A stretch of DNA of 64,000 bases from Blattabacterium cuenoti (lineage in GTDB: Bacteria > Bacteroidota > Bacteroidia > Flavobacteriales > Blattabacteriaceae). The position numbers were made by a program, and so were the translations under genes. Each line of letters starts with the position of its first letter. Position 1 is the stretch's first letter. The stretch is from assembly GCF_014252435.1 (NCBI RefSeq), contig NZ_CP059220.1, forward strand, positions 62,001-126,000, read 5' to 3'. The notes under the pieces are model-generated. The model was not told the origin of the DNA. It saw only the letters and a program-made list of their open reading frames with translations, and did not search any database. This document shows positions 48,065 to 58,079 of the stretch, piece after piece.

Positions 48065-48217
48065 TTATTTTTTGGAAAAAAATTTTTTAACTTCTTTTTC
48101 CGAAATCATTTTTTGTTCAAAACTATAAAAGTGCCTTTTATTAGATTTAATCATTTTTATGGCTAAAATCATTTTATTTTTTTTCTTTTTTATATCACTC
48201 AACTTATTTTTAGGCAT
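48065..48217 (-). CDS. DUF4295 small basic protein, ribosome-linked
   Basis: This 50-aa minus-strand gene starts MPKNKLSDIKKKKNKMILAI and ends EKEVKKFFSKK. It matches the Bacteroidetes DUF4295 family (KxxKAIKMVKSxKxxxYxFxExxVxxxxVxxFxKK), which always follows rpmB and rpmG. The neighbours and composition suggest a ribosomal or ribosome-bound protein (inference). It ends four bases before ftsY begins. Confidence 0.85.
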   Translation of the reverse strand: MPKNKLSDIKKKKNKMILAIKMIKSNKRHFYSFEQKMISEKEVKKFFSKK

Positions 48218-48224
48218 ATAAAAA

Positions 48225-48407
48225 TTATTTAATTTCTTTATGTATTGTATATTTTTTTAAAATTGGGTTGAACTTTTTTAATTTCATTCTATTTGGGTTA
48301 TTTTTTTTATTTTTTGTTGTAATATATCTAGAGCACCCAGATAATCCTAATTTTCTGTGCTCAATACATTCTAATATTACTTGAATTCTACTTCCTTTTT
48401 TACTCAT
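48225..48407 (-). CDS. rpmG: 50S ribosomal protein L33
   Basis: 60 aa: [17 protein letters not shown], then [25 protein letters not shown] and [11 protein letters not shown] are the L33 blocks. Only one of the zinc cysteines (LEC) is in place, so this is a C-minus type L33. It sits between L28 and DUF4295 on the same strand. Confidence 0.93.
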   Translation of the reverse strand: MSKKGSRIQVILECIEHRKLGLSGCSRYITTKNKKNNPNRMKLKKFNPILKKYTIHKEIK

Positions 48408-48418
48408 ATAAGTTATTT

Positions 48419-48646
48419 TTAATATTTATATTTAAAACGTTTCAATGCATTTTCTATTCCGATTTTATCGATGATCCGAATAGCATAAGCACTGATTTTT
48501 AATGTAATCCACTTATTTTTCTTTATTAAAAAAAAACGTTTTTTGCATAAATTGATATTGAAACGACGTTTATTTTTGTTATTTGCATGAGAAACACGAT
48601 TCCCCATCATAACTTTTTTTCCTGTCAATTCACAAATTTTTGCCAT
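48419..48646 (-). CDS. rpmB: 50S ribosomal protein L28
   Basis: 75 aa: [33 protein letters not shown] is the L28 N-terminal signature. The tail [18 protein letters not shown] is typical. Upstream lies the divergent yebC gene, 66 bases away, so a promoter for the L28-L33-DUF4295-ftsY-htpG run should lie there. Confidence 0.94.
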   Translation of the reverse strand: MAKICELTGKKVMMGNRVSHANNKNKRRFNINLCKKRFFLIKKNKWITLKISAYAIRIIDKIGIENALKRFKYKY

Positions 48647-48712
48647 AAAATTTTTTTAAAAAATTGAAAATACTATTTTATATTTAAATATATATAAAAA
48701 GAAACACTTTTT

Positions 48713-49432
48713 ATGTCAGGACATAGTAAATGGGCTAATATACAACGAAGAAAAAATAATCAAGATTTTCGAAAATCAAAAATTTTTTCAAAACATATCA
48801 AAGAAATATTTATGGCTGTCAAAAAATCAGGAATTAATAATTTTCGTATCAAAAACGCTATTATAAACGCAAAATCAGTAAATATTCCAAAAAATACAAT
48901 AGAAAAAACTATCCAAAAAGCATTACAAATAAAAAAAGAAAATTATACAATTCTAAATTTAGAAGGAAAAATAGATGGAATAAGTATGATTATAAAATGT
49001 AATACAAATAATAAATTAAGAACTATTTCCAGCATAAAACATATGTTTCATAAAAAAGGCGGTACTTTATGTAAAAAAAAAGAACTCATTCATTTTTTTC
49101 ATAGAGTTGGATTTTTTATTATAAAAGAAAAAAATATTCACCAATCAATCGATGAATTTGAACTTACGTCTATCGATTTTGGAGCAAAAGATTTTTTAAG
49201 AAAAAAGAATAAAATTTATATTTATACAGATTTTAAATATTTTGGGAATATGAAAAATCATCTAGAAAAACTCAATATATTTTATACATGTCAAGTCAAT
49301 ATTATTCCTAAAGAAACCAAACATGTTTCAAAAGATCAAAAAAAAAAAATTTTTAATTTGATTGAACAAATTGAAGAACATGATGACGTAGAAAATGTAT
49401 ATTCAAATTTATACGAAGAAAAAAGTCATTAA
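48713..49432 (+). CDS. yebC: YebC/PmpR family protein
   Basis: Product: 239 aa. The start MSGHSKWANIQRRKNNQDFRKSKIFSK is the family signature (GHSKWANIKHRK). GVFIIKEKNI- and EYVTD-like later blocks are diverged. YebC proteins act as transcription regulators or, as shown more recently, help translation through proline-rich stretches. The stop is four bases before the RNase P RNA begins. Confidence 0.9.
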   Translation: MSGHSKWANIQRRKNNQDFRKSKIFSKHIKEIFMAVKKSGINNFRIKNAIINAKSVNIPKNTIEKTIQKALQIKKENYTILNLEGKIDGISMIIKCNTNNKLRTISSIKHMFHKKGGTLCKKKELIHFFHRVGFFIIKEKNIHQSIDEFELTSIDFGAKDFLRKKNKIYIYTDFKYFGNMKNHLEKLNIFYTCQVNIIPKETKHVSKDQKKKIFNLIEQIEEHDDVENVYSNLYEEKSH

Positions 49433-49435
49433 TTA

Positions 49436-49781
49436 AAAAAGAAAAATGACCTATCGCATGAAAAAATGAGGAAAGTCCGGACACCATAGAGCGTCGTAAA
49501 GGGTAACACCCTTCCATTGTAAAATGAGGAATAGTGCAACAGAAAGAATGTATAGTACTATATAAATATTTTTAGTATAGTAATCTATAGTGAAATCATG
49601 TAAACTCTACGAGGTGAAATGCCATATATACCGGTAGTAATTTGCTCGGTTGATGCCGAGGGGTAGGCAGATAAAAATTTAGGGTAACTTAAATTTTAGA
49701 TAAATGATAGGAATCATATAATATATATTCATTTATGAATTATTATATCAAAACAGAATCCGGCTTATGATTTTTCTTTTT
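49436..49781 (+). ncRNA. rnpB: RNase P RNA (M1 RNA, class A)
   Basis: The conserved core is readable: GAGGAAAGTCCGGACACCATAGAG near 49468 (P4 5' side and J3/4), GGGTAACACCC, GTGCAACAGAAAGA (J11/12 region), GAGGTGAAATGCC, and near the 3' end ACAGAATCCGGCTTATGA (P4 3' side). The ends pair over 12 bases, AAAAAGAAAAAT at 49436-49447 with ATTTTTCTTTTT at 49770-49781, forming P1. It cleaves 5' leaders from tRNA precursors. Its protein partner rnpA at 61177-61540 is frameshifted. Confidence 0.95.
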
Positions 49782-49798
49782 GATTAATCTTTTTTTTA

Positions 49799-49888
49799 GG
49801 AGAGATGGCCGAGAGGTTTAAGGCGCACGTCTGGAAAGCGTGTTCACAAATGAAAATAGTGTCAAGGGTTCGAATCCCTTTCTCTCCG
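49799..49888 (+). tRNA. tRNA-Ser (anticodon GGA)
   Basis: This 90-nt class II tRNA has acceptor GGAGAGA/TCTCTCC, D-arm GCCGAGAGGTTTAAGGC, anticodon stem CACGT/GCGTG with loop CTGGAAA (anticodon GGA), a long variable arm (TTCACAAATGAAAATAGTGTC), and T-arm AAGGGTTCGAATCCCTT. The discriminator is G, as usual for serine. It follows rnpB by 17 bases and may be its co-transcribed substrate. Confidence 0.96.
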
Positions 49889-49915
49889 TTTTGTTTATTT
49901 ATTAAACACTTTGAT

Positions 49916-51070
49916 TTAATTCTTTTCTATGTCTCGAAATTTTTTATAGATTAATTGAGTTCTTACTCCTAATAATGTTTCTATATCTCTTGATGCTCCC
50001 TGCAATTTATCTTGAACTTGATGTAGTAATACACCAAATTTTTGAAATTCTTGCTTCACTGATTCTAATACTTTCCAAATTTCAGATGTTTTTTTTTGTA
50101 TGGTTAATGTACGAAATCCTATTTGTAAACTATTTAATACAGCTGCTAAAGTAGAAGGACCGGCTATAACCGTTTTATATTTTCTAAGCAATTCTTCTAA
50201 TAAGCTAGAATGTCTTGTAATCTCTGCATATATTCCTTCAAATGGAAGAAACAAAATAGCAAAATCAGTAGTATTTGGCGGATCTATATATTTTTCTTTA
50301 ATATCTTTAGACATTTTTTTCAATACAGATTCCATATTCTTTATAGCTATTTCTATCGATTTTTTTTCACCTTGATAATAAGCTTCTTGCAATCTTTCAT
50401 ACGTTTCTTTTGGAAATTTCACATCAATTGGAAGCCAAATGTTTTTATCACCAACACCTGGTAGTCTAATAGCAAATTCTACTACAAAATTTGTATTAGA
50501 TTTTGTGATTACATTGGAGGAATATTGTTCTGGAGATAAAATTTGTTCTAATAACATAGATAACTGCATTTCACTAAAACTTCCACATATTTTAACATGA
50601 TTCAATGTTCTTTTCAAAGAACTCACATCTTTTACTAATACTTGCATTTCTCCTAAACCATTTTGCAATGACAATAATTGTCCTCCTATTAATTTAAATG
50701 ATTTCTCTAAATGAAAATTTAGAGAAGCCTGAAAATTTTCATTTAGAGAATCTCTTATTTCATTTATATTCTTTTCTATAGAATCAAAAATTTTTTGATT
50801 TTTTTCATAAAAAGAATTTAATTTTTTAGAATTATGATCAATATAAAGTTGAATATTATTTTTTATAGAACTTTGAAAATCAATAATGGATTGACCATAT
50901 GTTTCTTTTATATCTTTCAATGAATTATTCATATAACGATAATTATATTGATATAATTCATTATTTTCTCTTCTTTGATTTTTGAATTCTTCGCGAATCA
51001 ATAATTCAACTTTTCTTAAAAAATAGATAAATGCAATAAAAATGAACAATAGAAATAAATACAAAGACAT
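49916..51070 (-). CDS. rmuC: DNA recombination protein RmuC homologue
   Basis: Product: 384 aa. One N-terminal membrane helix (SLYLFLLFIFIAFIYFL) is followed by a long coiled coil (~residues 25-150). The RmuC domain follows, with CGSFSEMQLSMLLEQILSPEQY, WLPIDVKFPKETYERL, TTDFAILFLPFEGIYAEI and AGPSTLAAVLNSLQIGFRTL. RmuC limits rearrangement at inverted repeats in E. coli. Its presence in such a reduced genome with few repeats is notable. Confidence 0.92.
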   Translation of the reverse strand: MSLYLFLLFIFIAFIYFLRKVELLIREEFKNQRRENNELYQYNYRYMNNSLKDIKETYGQSIIDFQSSIKNNIQLYIDHNSKKLNSFYEKNQKIFDSIEKNINEIRDSLNENFQASLNFHLEKSFKLIGGQLLSLQNGLGEMQVLVKDVSSLKRTLNHVKICGSFSEMQLSMLLEQILSPEQYSSNVITKSNTNFVVEFAIRLPGVGDKNIWLPIDVKFPKETYERLQEAYYQGEKKSIEIAIKNMESVLKKMSKDIKEKYIDPPNTTDFAILFLPFEGIYAEITRHSSLLEELLRKYKTVIAGPSTLAAVLNSLQIGFRTLTIQKKTSEIWKVLESVKQEFQKFGVLLHQVQDKLQGASRDIETLLGVRTQLIYKKFRDIEKN

Positions 51071-51107
51071 AAATAATATTCTTATACAGAGAAATCCTAA
51101 ATAAAAA

Positions 51108-51180
<73 letters not shown>

Positions 51181-51241
51181 ATATATGAATCCAATATAAT
51201 ATTTTTCATTTACAAAATCAAATATTAATTAGAAATTAATT

Positions 51242-52807
51242 TTATCCATTCATAGATATTAAGAATTCTTCATTATTCTTAGTTCTAGAAATTCTAATTC
51301 TTAAAAATTCCATAGCTTCTACTGGATTCATATCCGAAAGATGTTTTCTTAAAATCCACATTCTTTGTAAAGTTTTTCTATCCAATAACAGATCGTCTTT
51401 TCTTGTACTAGAAGATACTAAATCAATAGCTGGATAAATTCGTTTATTAGCTATTTTTCTATCTAATTGAAGTTCTTTATTCCCTGTACCTTTAAATTCT
51501 TCAAAAATAACTTCATCCATTTTTGATCCTGTATCAATCATTGCAGTAGCTATAATAGATAAAGACCCCCCATTTTCTATATTTCTAGCTGCTCCAAAAA
51601 ATCTTTTGGGACGATGTAAAGCATTTGCATCAACACCACCTGATAATACCTTTCCAGAAGTAGGTGCTACAGTATTATAAGCTCGTGCTAGTCGGGTAAT
51701 AGAATCTAATAGTAGAACAACATCATGAGAACATTCTACCATTCTTTTCGCTTTTTGCAATACAATGTTTGCGACTTTTACATGTTTATCAGCAGGTTCA
51801 TCAAAAGTAGATGCAATGACTTCTCCTTTTACATTTCTTTGCATATCTGTTACTTCTTCTGGACGTTCATCGATTAACAAAATAATTAAATATACCTCTG
51901 GATGATTTGCTGCAATAGCATTAGCTATTTCTTTTAATAAAGTAGTTTTTCCCGTTTTAGGAGGAGCTACGATCATACCTCGTTGACCTTTTCCAATAGG
52001 AGTAAAAAGATCGACAATTCTTGTAGAAATAGTTGCATTTTTTTCAGCTAATTTAAATTTTTCATTTGGGAATAGAGGTGTTAAATGTTCAAAAGAATTT
52101 CTATCTCTAACAAAAGATGGCCTACGTCCATTTACTTCAAGAATTTTAATTAAAGGAAAGTATTTTTCTCCTTCTTTAGGAGGTCTGACTTCACCTTTTA
52201 TTGTATCTCCTGTTTTCATTCCAAAAAGTCTTATTTGAGATTGAGATACATAAATATCATCAGGAGATGATAAATAATTAAAATCTGAAGATCTTAAAAA
52301 TCCATAATTTTCTGGCATGATTTCTAGTACTCCTTCACTAGTTACTATTCCTTCAAATTCATATTCTGGTGTTCTATATTTATTAGATGCATGATGTTTC
52401 TGCATTCCTCCTGATTGATTTCCATAATGAGACATATAATGATGTTCATGTCGATTATCTTTTTTCCAATGAAAATTAGAAAAATTTTGATTTTTTTTTT
52501 GAAATCTATCTTCTGAATTTTTATTTATTTTTAAATGTTCCTGAAATTTTTTTTTTTTCTTGTTTTCTGTAAATAAATGTTTTAATTCCACTTTTTTTCT
52601 TCGATCCTTAAATATTTTTTTTATAGAATTTTCTTTTTTTAAATTTGAAGGAGAATTCGTTGATATATTTCTATTATTAGAAATAGAAATAATTTTTTTA
52701 AGAAGTTCGTTTTTTCTTAATTGTGTACATTTTTTTAATCCTGAAGAACGAGCTATCTCCTGTAATTCAAAAAGTTTTTTACTTTTTAATTCAGTAATAT
52801 CAAACAT
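51242..52807 (-). CDS. rho: Transcription termination factor Rho (Bacteroidetes form)
   Basis: Product: 521 aa. The N-terminal Rho-N domain ([20 protein letters not shown]) is followed by a Lys/Asn/His-rich insert (~residues 50-150), larger than in E. coli. RNA-binding CSD block: [35 protein letters not shown]. Walker [16 protein letters not shown]. Walker B and Q/R loops: [16 protein letters not shown] and [21 protein letters not shown]. Its retention suggests Rho-dependent termination matters here. Confidence 0.96.
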   Translation of the reverse strand: MFDITELKSKKLFELQEIARSSGLKKCTQLRKNELLKKIISISNNRNISTNSPSNLKKENSIKKIFKDRRKKVELKHLFTENKKKKKFQEHLKINKNSEDRFQKKNQNFSNFHWKKDNRHEHHYMSHYGNQSGGMQKHHASNKYRTPEYEFEGIVTSEGVLEIMPENYGFLRSSDFNYLSSPDDIYVSQSQIRLFGMKTGDTIKGEVRPPKEGEKYFPLIKILEVNGRRPSFVRDRNSFEHLTPLFPNEKFKLAEKNATISTRIVDLFTPIGKGQRGMIVAPPKTGKTTLLKEIANAIAANHPEVYLIILLIDERPEEVTDMQRNVKGEVIASTFDEPADKHVKVANIVLQKAKRMVECSHDVVLLLDSITRLARAYNTVAPTSGKVLSGGVDANALHRPKRFFGAARNIENGGSLSIIATAMIDTGSKMDEVIFEEFKGTGNKELQLDRKIANKRIYPAIDLVSSSTRKDDLLLDRKTLQRMWILRKHLSDMNPVEAMEFLRIRISRTKNNEEFLISMNG

Positions 52808-52928
52808 AAAGTAGTTGGATTATTTTTTTATTGTTTGGATGATAATATACCCTTTTTATTTGGTATAAAATTATAAATGACGAATACAAACAAAAAATTA
52901 AATAGAACTTAAAAATAAAATATTAAAT

Positions 52929-53345
52929 ATGTTATACAAATTATGTAAAATACAAACATTATATTTAATAATATCTATTATAATAGATATTGTTTCTTTA
53001 TATATTCTGTATCCTGTAGAAAAAAAATATTTTTTTTCATTACAATCGAATATTTTTTTTATATCCTTATGTTTATTATTATCTATATCATATTTTTTCT
53101 TCTTTCATAAGAAAAAAATACAAATATTATTGAATAAAATTAATATACTTGTCAATATATCAATTAGCATAATCAAAGTATTTTATTTTTTTTATGATGA
53201 TAAATATTTTCATAACATTTTAATAAAAAAAAAATGGATTTTTTTATTAATATTATTCATTTTCAATTCAATAGTATTGAATATTGCAAATAAATCTATC
53301 AAAACAGATTTGAAAATTATAGATTCTATGAATAGAATACGATAA
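52929..53345 (+). CDS. DUF4293 family membrane protein
   Basis: Product: 138 aa with four hydrophobic helices. The start (KIQTLYLIISIIIDIVSLY) and the end (NIANKSIKTDLKIIDSMNRIR) match the Bacteroidetes DUF4293 pattern (QTIYL... and LANKAIKKDExLVxSxDRIR). It is usually beside rho, as here, divergently. Function unknown. The gene is diverged but the end motif is clear. Confidence 0.78.
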   Translation: MLYKLCKIQTLYLIISIIIDIVSLYILYPVEKKYFFSLQSNIFFISLCLLLSISYFFFFHKKKIQILLNKINILVNISISIIKVFYFFYDDKYFHNILIKKKWIFLLILFIFNSIVLNIANKSIKTDLKIIDSMNRIR

Positions 53346-53389
53346 ACATTATAAATGTTCAATAATATTTTTCAAATTGATTAGAAAAA

Positions 53390-54481
53390 ATGAAAAAAAC
53401 TTTATTCATTCATAAATTAGAATATTTTCAAAAACAATTTTTTGAAATTTCTAAAAATATTGAGAATTACAATTTTTCTTATCAAAATCAAAAAAAATAT
53501 AGATTATTTTTCAAAAAATATGTAGAACTGGATAAAATAATTCATTTATATAAAAAATATAATCAAAAAATCATGTTATTTCAAGAAGCTATTCATATTT
53601 CGGAAAATGATACAGATGAAGATATGAGACAATTAGCTATTTCAGAAATAAAGAAAATTTTACATCAAATAAATTATATAGAAACAAAATATTCCAACAT
53701 TTTTTTTTCTAAAAAAGATAAAGAATACAATGAAAAACTAGAAGATCAAAGAAATGTAATTTTAGAATTGCGTTCTGGAACAGGTGGAAACGAAGCATGT
53801 TTATTTGTGGAAGATATTCTTAGAATGTATATGATGTATTTTAAAAAATTAAATTGGAAATATAACATTATACATGCTAAAAAAGGAAATGTAAAAGGAT
53901 ATAAAGAAATAATTTTAGAAGTAATTGGAAGTCAAAATGTTTATGGAAATTTAAAATTTGAATCTGGAGTACATAGAGTGCAAAGAATTCCAGAAACTGA
54001 ATCTCAAGGAAGAATTCATACATCTGCTATTACAGTAGCCGTATTACCAAAAGTCAAAAAAATAGAGGTTAATATCAATTTTAATGATATTAAAAAAGAA
54101 ACTTTTCGATCAAGTGGTGCTGGTGGACAACATGTTAATAAAACAGAATCAGCAGTAAGACTTACTCATATACCAAGCAAAACCAGTGTAGAATGTCAAG
54201 AAGGTCGTTCTCAACATAAAAATTTTGAAAAAGCTATGGATATTTTAAGATCTCGTATTTATCACTATAAAATGAAAAAAGTTTTAAAAAAAAGATCAAT
54301 AAAAAGAAAATCATTAGTTTCTACAGGAGATCGATCTGTTAAAATACGTACTTATAATTATCCAAAAAATAGAGTGACAGATCATCGAATACAAAAATCT
54401 ATTTTTGATTTAATAGGATTTATGAATGGAAATATTCAAAAAATGATAAATTTCATAAAAAAAATTGAAAGTGAAAACTAA
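53390..54481 (+). CDS. prfA: Peptide chain release factor 1
   Basis: Product: 363 aa. The GGQ peptidyl hydrolysis motif is in [46 protein letters not shown] and [28 protein letters not shown] are the domain II/IV blocks. [18 protein letters not shown] is the end signature. RF1 reads UAA and UAG. Full length, no frameshift, unlike many bacterial prfB genes. Confidence 0.96.
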   Translation: MKKTLFIHKLEYFQKQFFEISKNIENYNFSYQNQKKYRLFFKKYVELDKIIHLYKKYNQKIMLFQEAIHISENDTDEDMRQLAISEIKKILHQINYIETKYSNIFFSKKDKEYNEKLEDQRNVILELRSGTGGNEACLFVEDILRMYMMYFKKLNWKYNIIHAKKGNVKGYKEIILEVIGSQNVYGNLKFESGVHRVQRIPETESQGRIHTSAITVAVLPKVKKIEVNINFNDIKKETFRSSGAGGQHVNKTESAVRLTHIPSKTSVECQEGRSQHKNFEKAMDILRSRIYHYKMKKVLKKRSIKRKSLVSTGDRSVKIRTYNYPKNRVTDHRIQKSIFDLIGFMNGNIQKMINFIKKIESEN

Positions 54482-54494
54482 ATTTCAATCATAA

Positions 54495-55838
54495 TCAATT
54501 TAAATCTTGATTATCTAAAAAACTTACGTTATAATCTCCTTTTATAAAATCATTATTATTCATAAGTTTTTTATAAAATGGGATAGTAGTTTGAATTCCT
54601 TCAATTACAAATTCATCTAACGAACGTTTCATTTTTTGAATCGATTCTATTCTACTTTGTGAACTTGTAATAAGTTTTGCTATCATAGAATCATAATAAT
54701 GTGGGACATAGTATCCAGAATAAATATGTGTATCTACACGTACGCCTTGCCCTCCTGGTAAATGAATATGAGTAATTTTACCAGAAACAGGTCGAAAATT
54801 ATGATATGGATCTTCTGCATTAATTCTACATTCTATAGCGTAACGATTATGACTAGTTTTTTTTATTTTAGAAAGTTTGTTTCCATATGCTATAGATATT
54901 TGTTCTTTTATTAAATCTAATCCAGTGATTTCTTCGGTTATAGTATGTTCTACTTGTATTCTTGGATTAATTTCCATAAAATAAAAATTTTTATTTATAT
55001 CTACTAAAAATTCTATTGTTCCTAATCCTTCATAATGAAAAATTTTTGCTGTTTTTATTGCTTGTTTCTCCATTTTTTTTCTAAGAGTGAGATCTAAAAA
55101 CGGAGAAGGAGTTTCTTCTACCAATTTTTGATTTCTTCTTTGAATAGAACAGTCTCTTTCATATAAATTCCATACTTTTCCATATTGATCTCCTATTATT
55201 TGAATTTCAATATGTCTTGGATTTAAAATTAATTTTTCAAGATATAATTCCTCTTTACCAAAACAAGATAAAGATTCTTTTTTTGCTTCTTCCCAAGAAT
55301 TTTGCAAAAGATTTTTATTGAAAACGGGTCGAATTCCTTTTCCACCACCTCCAAAAATAGATTTTATAATAATCGGATATCCAATTTTATCTGCTTCTTT
55401 TTCTATTTCATTATAAGAATAATTGATCAAAGAATTAGTACCTGGAATACAAGGAATGCCAATTTTGGTTAATATATTTTTTGCAGTAATTTTATTTTCT
55501 ATTCTAATTAAATTATTAAAATTTGATCCTATAAATTTTATTCCATGTTTATTGCAAACAGAAGAAAAATATGCATTCTCAGATAAAAATCCATATCCAG
55601 GATGAATAGCATCAACATTTGTAATTTCCGCTGCAGAAATAATATTTGGAATATTTAAATAAGATTGATATGGATTGGGTGGACCGATACAAACTGCTTC
55701 ATCTGAAAAATATACATGAAGACTATATTTATCTGCTGTAGAATAGACAGATACTGTTTTTATCCCCATTTCTTTTGCTGTTCTTATTATTCGTAAGGCA
55801 ATTTCTCCTCGATTTGCTATCAATATTTTGTTGAACAT
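54495..55838 (-). CDS. accC: Acetyl-CoA carboxylase biotin carboxylase subunit
   Basis: Product: 447 aa. The start MFNKILIANRGEIALRIIRTAKEMGI, the ATP-grasp glycine loop KSIFGGGGKGIRPV, and ERDCSIQRRNQKLVEE, FMEINPRIQVEHTITEEITGLDL and CRINAEDPYHNFRPVSGKI are the biotin carboxylase signature set. It carboxylates the biotin on AccB. accB is six bases upstream, rpmF before that: a conserved Bacteroidetes run. Confidence 0.96.
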   Translation of the reverse strand: MFNKILIANRGEIALRIIRTAKEMGIKTVSVYSTADKYSLHVYFSDEAVCIGPPNPYQSYLNIPNIISAAEITNVDAIHPGYGFLSENAYFSSVCNKHGIKFIGSNFNNLIRIENKITAKNILTKIGIPCIPGTNSLINYSYNEIEKEADKIGYPIIIKSIFGGGGKGIRPVFNKNLLQNSWEEAKKESLSCFGKEELYLEKLILNPRHIEIQIIGDQYGKVWNLYERDCSIQRRNQKLVEETPSPFLDLTLRKKMEKQAIKTAKIFHYEGLGTIEFLVDINKNFYFMEINPRIQVEHTITEEITGLDLIKEQISIAYGNKLSKIKKTSHNRYAIECRINAEDPYHNFRPVSGKITHIHLPGGQGVRVDTHIYSGYYVPHYYDSMIAKLITSSQSRIESIQKMKRSLDEFVIEGIQTTIPFYKKLMNNNDFIKGDYNVSFLDNQDLN

Positions 55839-55843
55839 CCTTT

Positions 55844-56302
55844 TTATCCATTAGGTTCCAAAAAAAATAAGGGTTGATCATAATCAACGGGGGTCTCATT
55901 TTCTACAAGAACTTGAATTAATTTTCCTTCTATATCAGATTCAATATTATTGAATAATTTCATTGATTCTATTACACAAATTTTTGTTCCAATCTTGATA
56001 AAATCTCCTATTTCTACAAATGGTTTTTTATCTGGATGTGGACTACGATAAAAAGTTCCTATCATAGGAGATTTTATCGTTAAATATTGTTTTTTATTTT
56101 TTTTATAAAATTTGTTAGAATAATTAACGTTTGAATGAATTTTTTTCGAAAAAAATGATTTTTTTACATAATGATTTTTCTTTTTAAAAAAATTTTTTAT
56201 TATATGAATTATCGTGTCTCCTTTTTGAATTTTTATCTCATTTATATCCGATTTAGAAATGATATGAATGATAGATTTTATTTTTTTTATATCTATATCC
56301 AT
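55844..56302 (-). CDS. accB: Biotin carboxyl carrier protein
   Basis: Product: 152 aa. The C-terminal biotinyl domain has KSPMIGTFYRSPHPDKKPFVEIGDFI and the biotinylation site VIESMKLFNNIESDIEGK. The N-terminal part is a lysine-rich helix and linker. It carries the carboxyl group between AccC and the transcarboxylase. The genes accA and accD are not in the window. Confidence 0.94.
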   Translation of the reverse strand: MDIDIKKIKSIIHIISKSDINEIKIQKGDTIIHIIKNFFKKKNHYVKKSFFSKKIHSNVNYSNKFYKKNKKQYLTIKSPMIGTFYRSPHPDKKPFVEIGDFIKIGTKICVIESMKLFNNIESDIEGKLIQVLVENETPVDYDQPLFFLEPNG

Positions 56303-56318
56303 AAATATTATAATATTG

Positions 56319-56504
56319 CTATTTTTCTCGATTATATACTAATTTATTTCTATAGTAAAGTTTATTATCAACCCAATGTGAATGATGATATAAATGCTTT
56401 TTTTTAGTTAGAGAACATTGGATTAATAATGGTTTTTTTATTTTTATGCGACTTCTTCTTTTATTTTTTCTAGATTTAGATTGTCTTCTTTTAGGATGTG
56501 CCAT
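56319..56504 (-). CDS. rpmF: 50S ribosomal protein L32
   Basis: 61 aa: the start MAHPKRRQSKSRKNKRRS is the L32 signature, and the middle IKKPLLIQCSLTKKKHLYHH carries only one cysteine, so the zinc ribbon is reduced. It is 17 bases upstream of accB on the same strand. Confidence 0.94.
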   Translation of the reverse strand: MAHPKRRQSKSRKNKRRSRIKIKKPLLIQCSLTKKKHLYHHSHWVDNKLYYRNKLVYNREK

Positions 56505-56616
56505 AATTAATGTTTTATATATTTCATGATTATTAATATACTAATTTAGAAATAAAATTAGATGTGTAAAATATTTTTTATATTTATTTAGGAATTTTTC
56601 TTATTATATTTTTACT

Positions 56617-58074
56617 GTGGAAAATAAACGTAAAGAAAATTATTCAAAATGGTATAATGAAATAATTTTAAAATCTGAATTAGCAGAGTTCTCAGGAATA
56701 CGAGGTTTTATGATTATAAAACCATATGGTTATTCCTTGTGGGAAATGATAAAAAAAGAGTTAGATAAAATATTTCGACAAACAGGACATAAAAATATTT
56801 ATTTTCCTTTATTAATACCTAAATCTATTCTTTCAAAAGAAAAAGAACATACTGATTTATTTTCTGAAGGATGTGCAATAGTTACTCATTCTAAAATTAA
56901 AAAAGATCAAGAAAAAATCATTATAGATCCAAAATCAAAATTAAAAGAAGAGTTAATCATACGACCTACTTCAGAAAGCATAATATGGAGTATTTATAAA
57001 CGTTGGATTCAATCTTATAGAGATCTTCCTGTTTTACTTAATCAATGGGGAAATGCTATTAGATGGGAAATGCGTACAAAATTATTTCTTCGAACAACAG
57101 AATTTTTATGGCAAGAAGGTCATACTGCACATTCTACTAAAAAAGAAGCAATAGAAGAAACCTTAAATATATTGAATATTTATACTGATTTTTCTCAAAA
57201 TTTCATGGCTATCCCAGTTTTACAAGGAATAAAACCACACATGGATAAGTTTCATGGATCTAAAACAACCTATTGTATTGAAGCATTAATGCAAGATGGA
57301 AAATCATTACAAATGGGAACTTCACATTTTTTAGGTCAAAATTTTTCAAAAGTATTTAATGTTCAATTTACAAATATGAATGGATATAAGGAATACATAT
57401 GGTCTACTTCTTGGGGAATTTCAACTCGATTAATAGGAGGATTAATTATGTCTCATTCTGATGACCGTGGTTTAATTCTACCTCCCAAAATTGCTCCAAT
57501 TCAAATAGTCATTATTCCTATATATAAAAAGAAAAATTTTTCTATTATTGATGAACATGCAAATAATATTTTGAATTTTTTAGAAAAAAAAAATATTCGT
57601 ACTTTTTACGATAACAGAACTCAATTTACACCAGGATGGAAATTCCATGAATATGAAATAAAAGGAATTCCAATACGAATCAATATTGGAATAAATGAAA
57701 TAAAAAATGAAAAATTGGAAATTATTCGAAGAGATACACTTGAAACCATTTGTATTCCCTTTCATTTTTCAATCAATTTGATAAAAAAATTATTATGCGA
57801 TATACAAAAAAACATATACCAAAAAGCTTTACATAGAACTAAAAAATATATGATTGAATTAGATAATTATCATGATTTTAAAAATCAAATAAATGATTCA
57901 GGAGGTTTTATCTTTGCTCATTGGGATGGTACTAAAAATACGGGGAAAAAAATTCAAGAAGAAACGGAAGCCACAATTCGTTTTATCCCTTTTCCTTCTA
58001 AAGAAAAAGAAGGAAAATGTATTTTTTCAGGAAAAAAATCAAAACAAAAAGTAGTTTTTTCCAAATCCTATTAA
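56617..58074 (+). CDS. proS: Prolyl-tRNA synthetase (short, archaeal/eukaryal-like type)
   Basis: Product: 485 aa from a GTG start at 56617; the family's conserved N-terminal YSKWYNE lies at residue 9, so this start is needed. Class II motifs: LFLRTTEFLWQEGHTAHST and IRPTSESIIWS, GTSHFLGQNFSKVF. The anticodon-binding domain and the C-terminal zinc-like domain (FIFAHWDGT) are present. It lacks the ~180-aa editing insertion of the long bacterial form. Confidence 0.95.
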   Translation: MENKRKENYSKWYNEIILKSELAEFSGIRGFMIIKPYGYSLWEMIKKELDKIFRQTGHKNIYFPLLIPKSILSKEKEHTDLFSEGCAIVTHSKIKKDQEKIIIDPKSKLKEELIIRPTSESIIWSIYKRWIQSYRDLPVLLNQWGNAIRWEMRTKLFLRTTEFLWQEGHTAHSTKKEAIEETLNILNIYTDFSQNFMAIPVLQGIKPHMDKFHGSKTTYCIEALMQDGKSLQMGTSHFLGQNFSKVFNVQFTNMNGYKEYIWSTSWGISTRLIGGLIMSHSDDRGLILPPKIAPIQIVIIPIYKKKNFSIIDEHANNILNFLEKKNIRTFYDNRTQFTPGWKFHEYEIKGIPIRINIGINEIKNEKLEIIRRDTLETICIPFHFSINLIKKLLCDIQKNIYQKALHRTKKYMIELDNYHDFKNQINDSGGFIFAHWDGTKNTGKKIQEETEATIRFIPFPSKEKEGKCIFSGKKSKQKVVFSKSY

Positions 58075-58079
58075 AAAAA

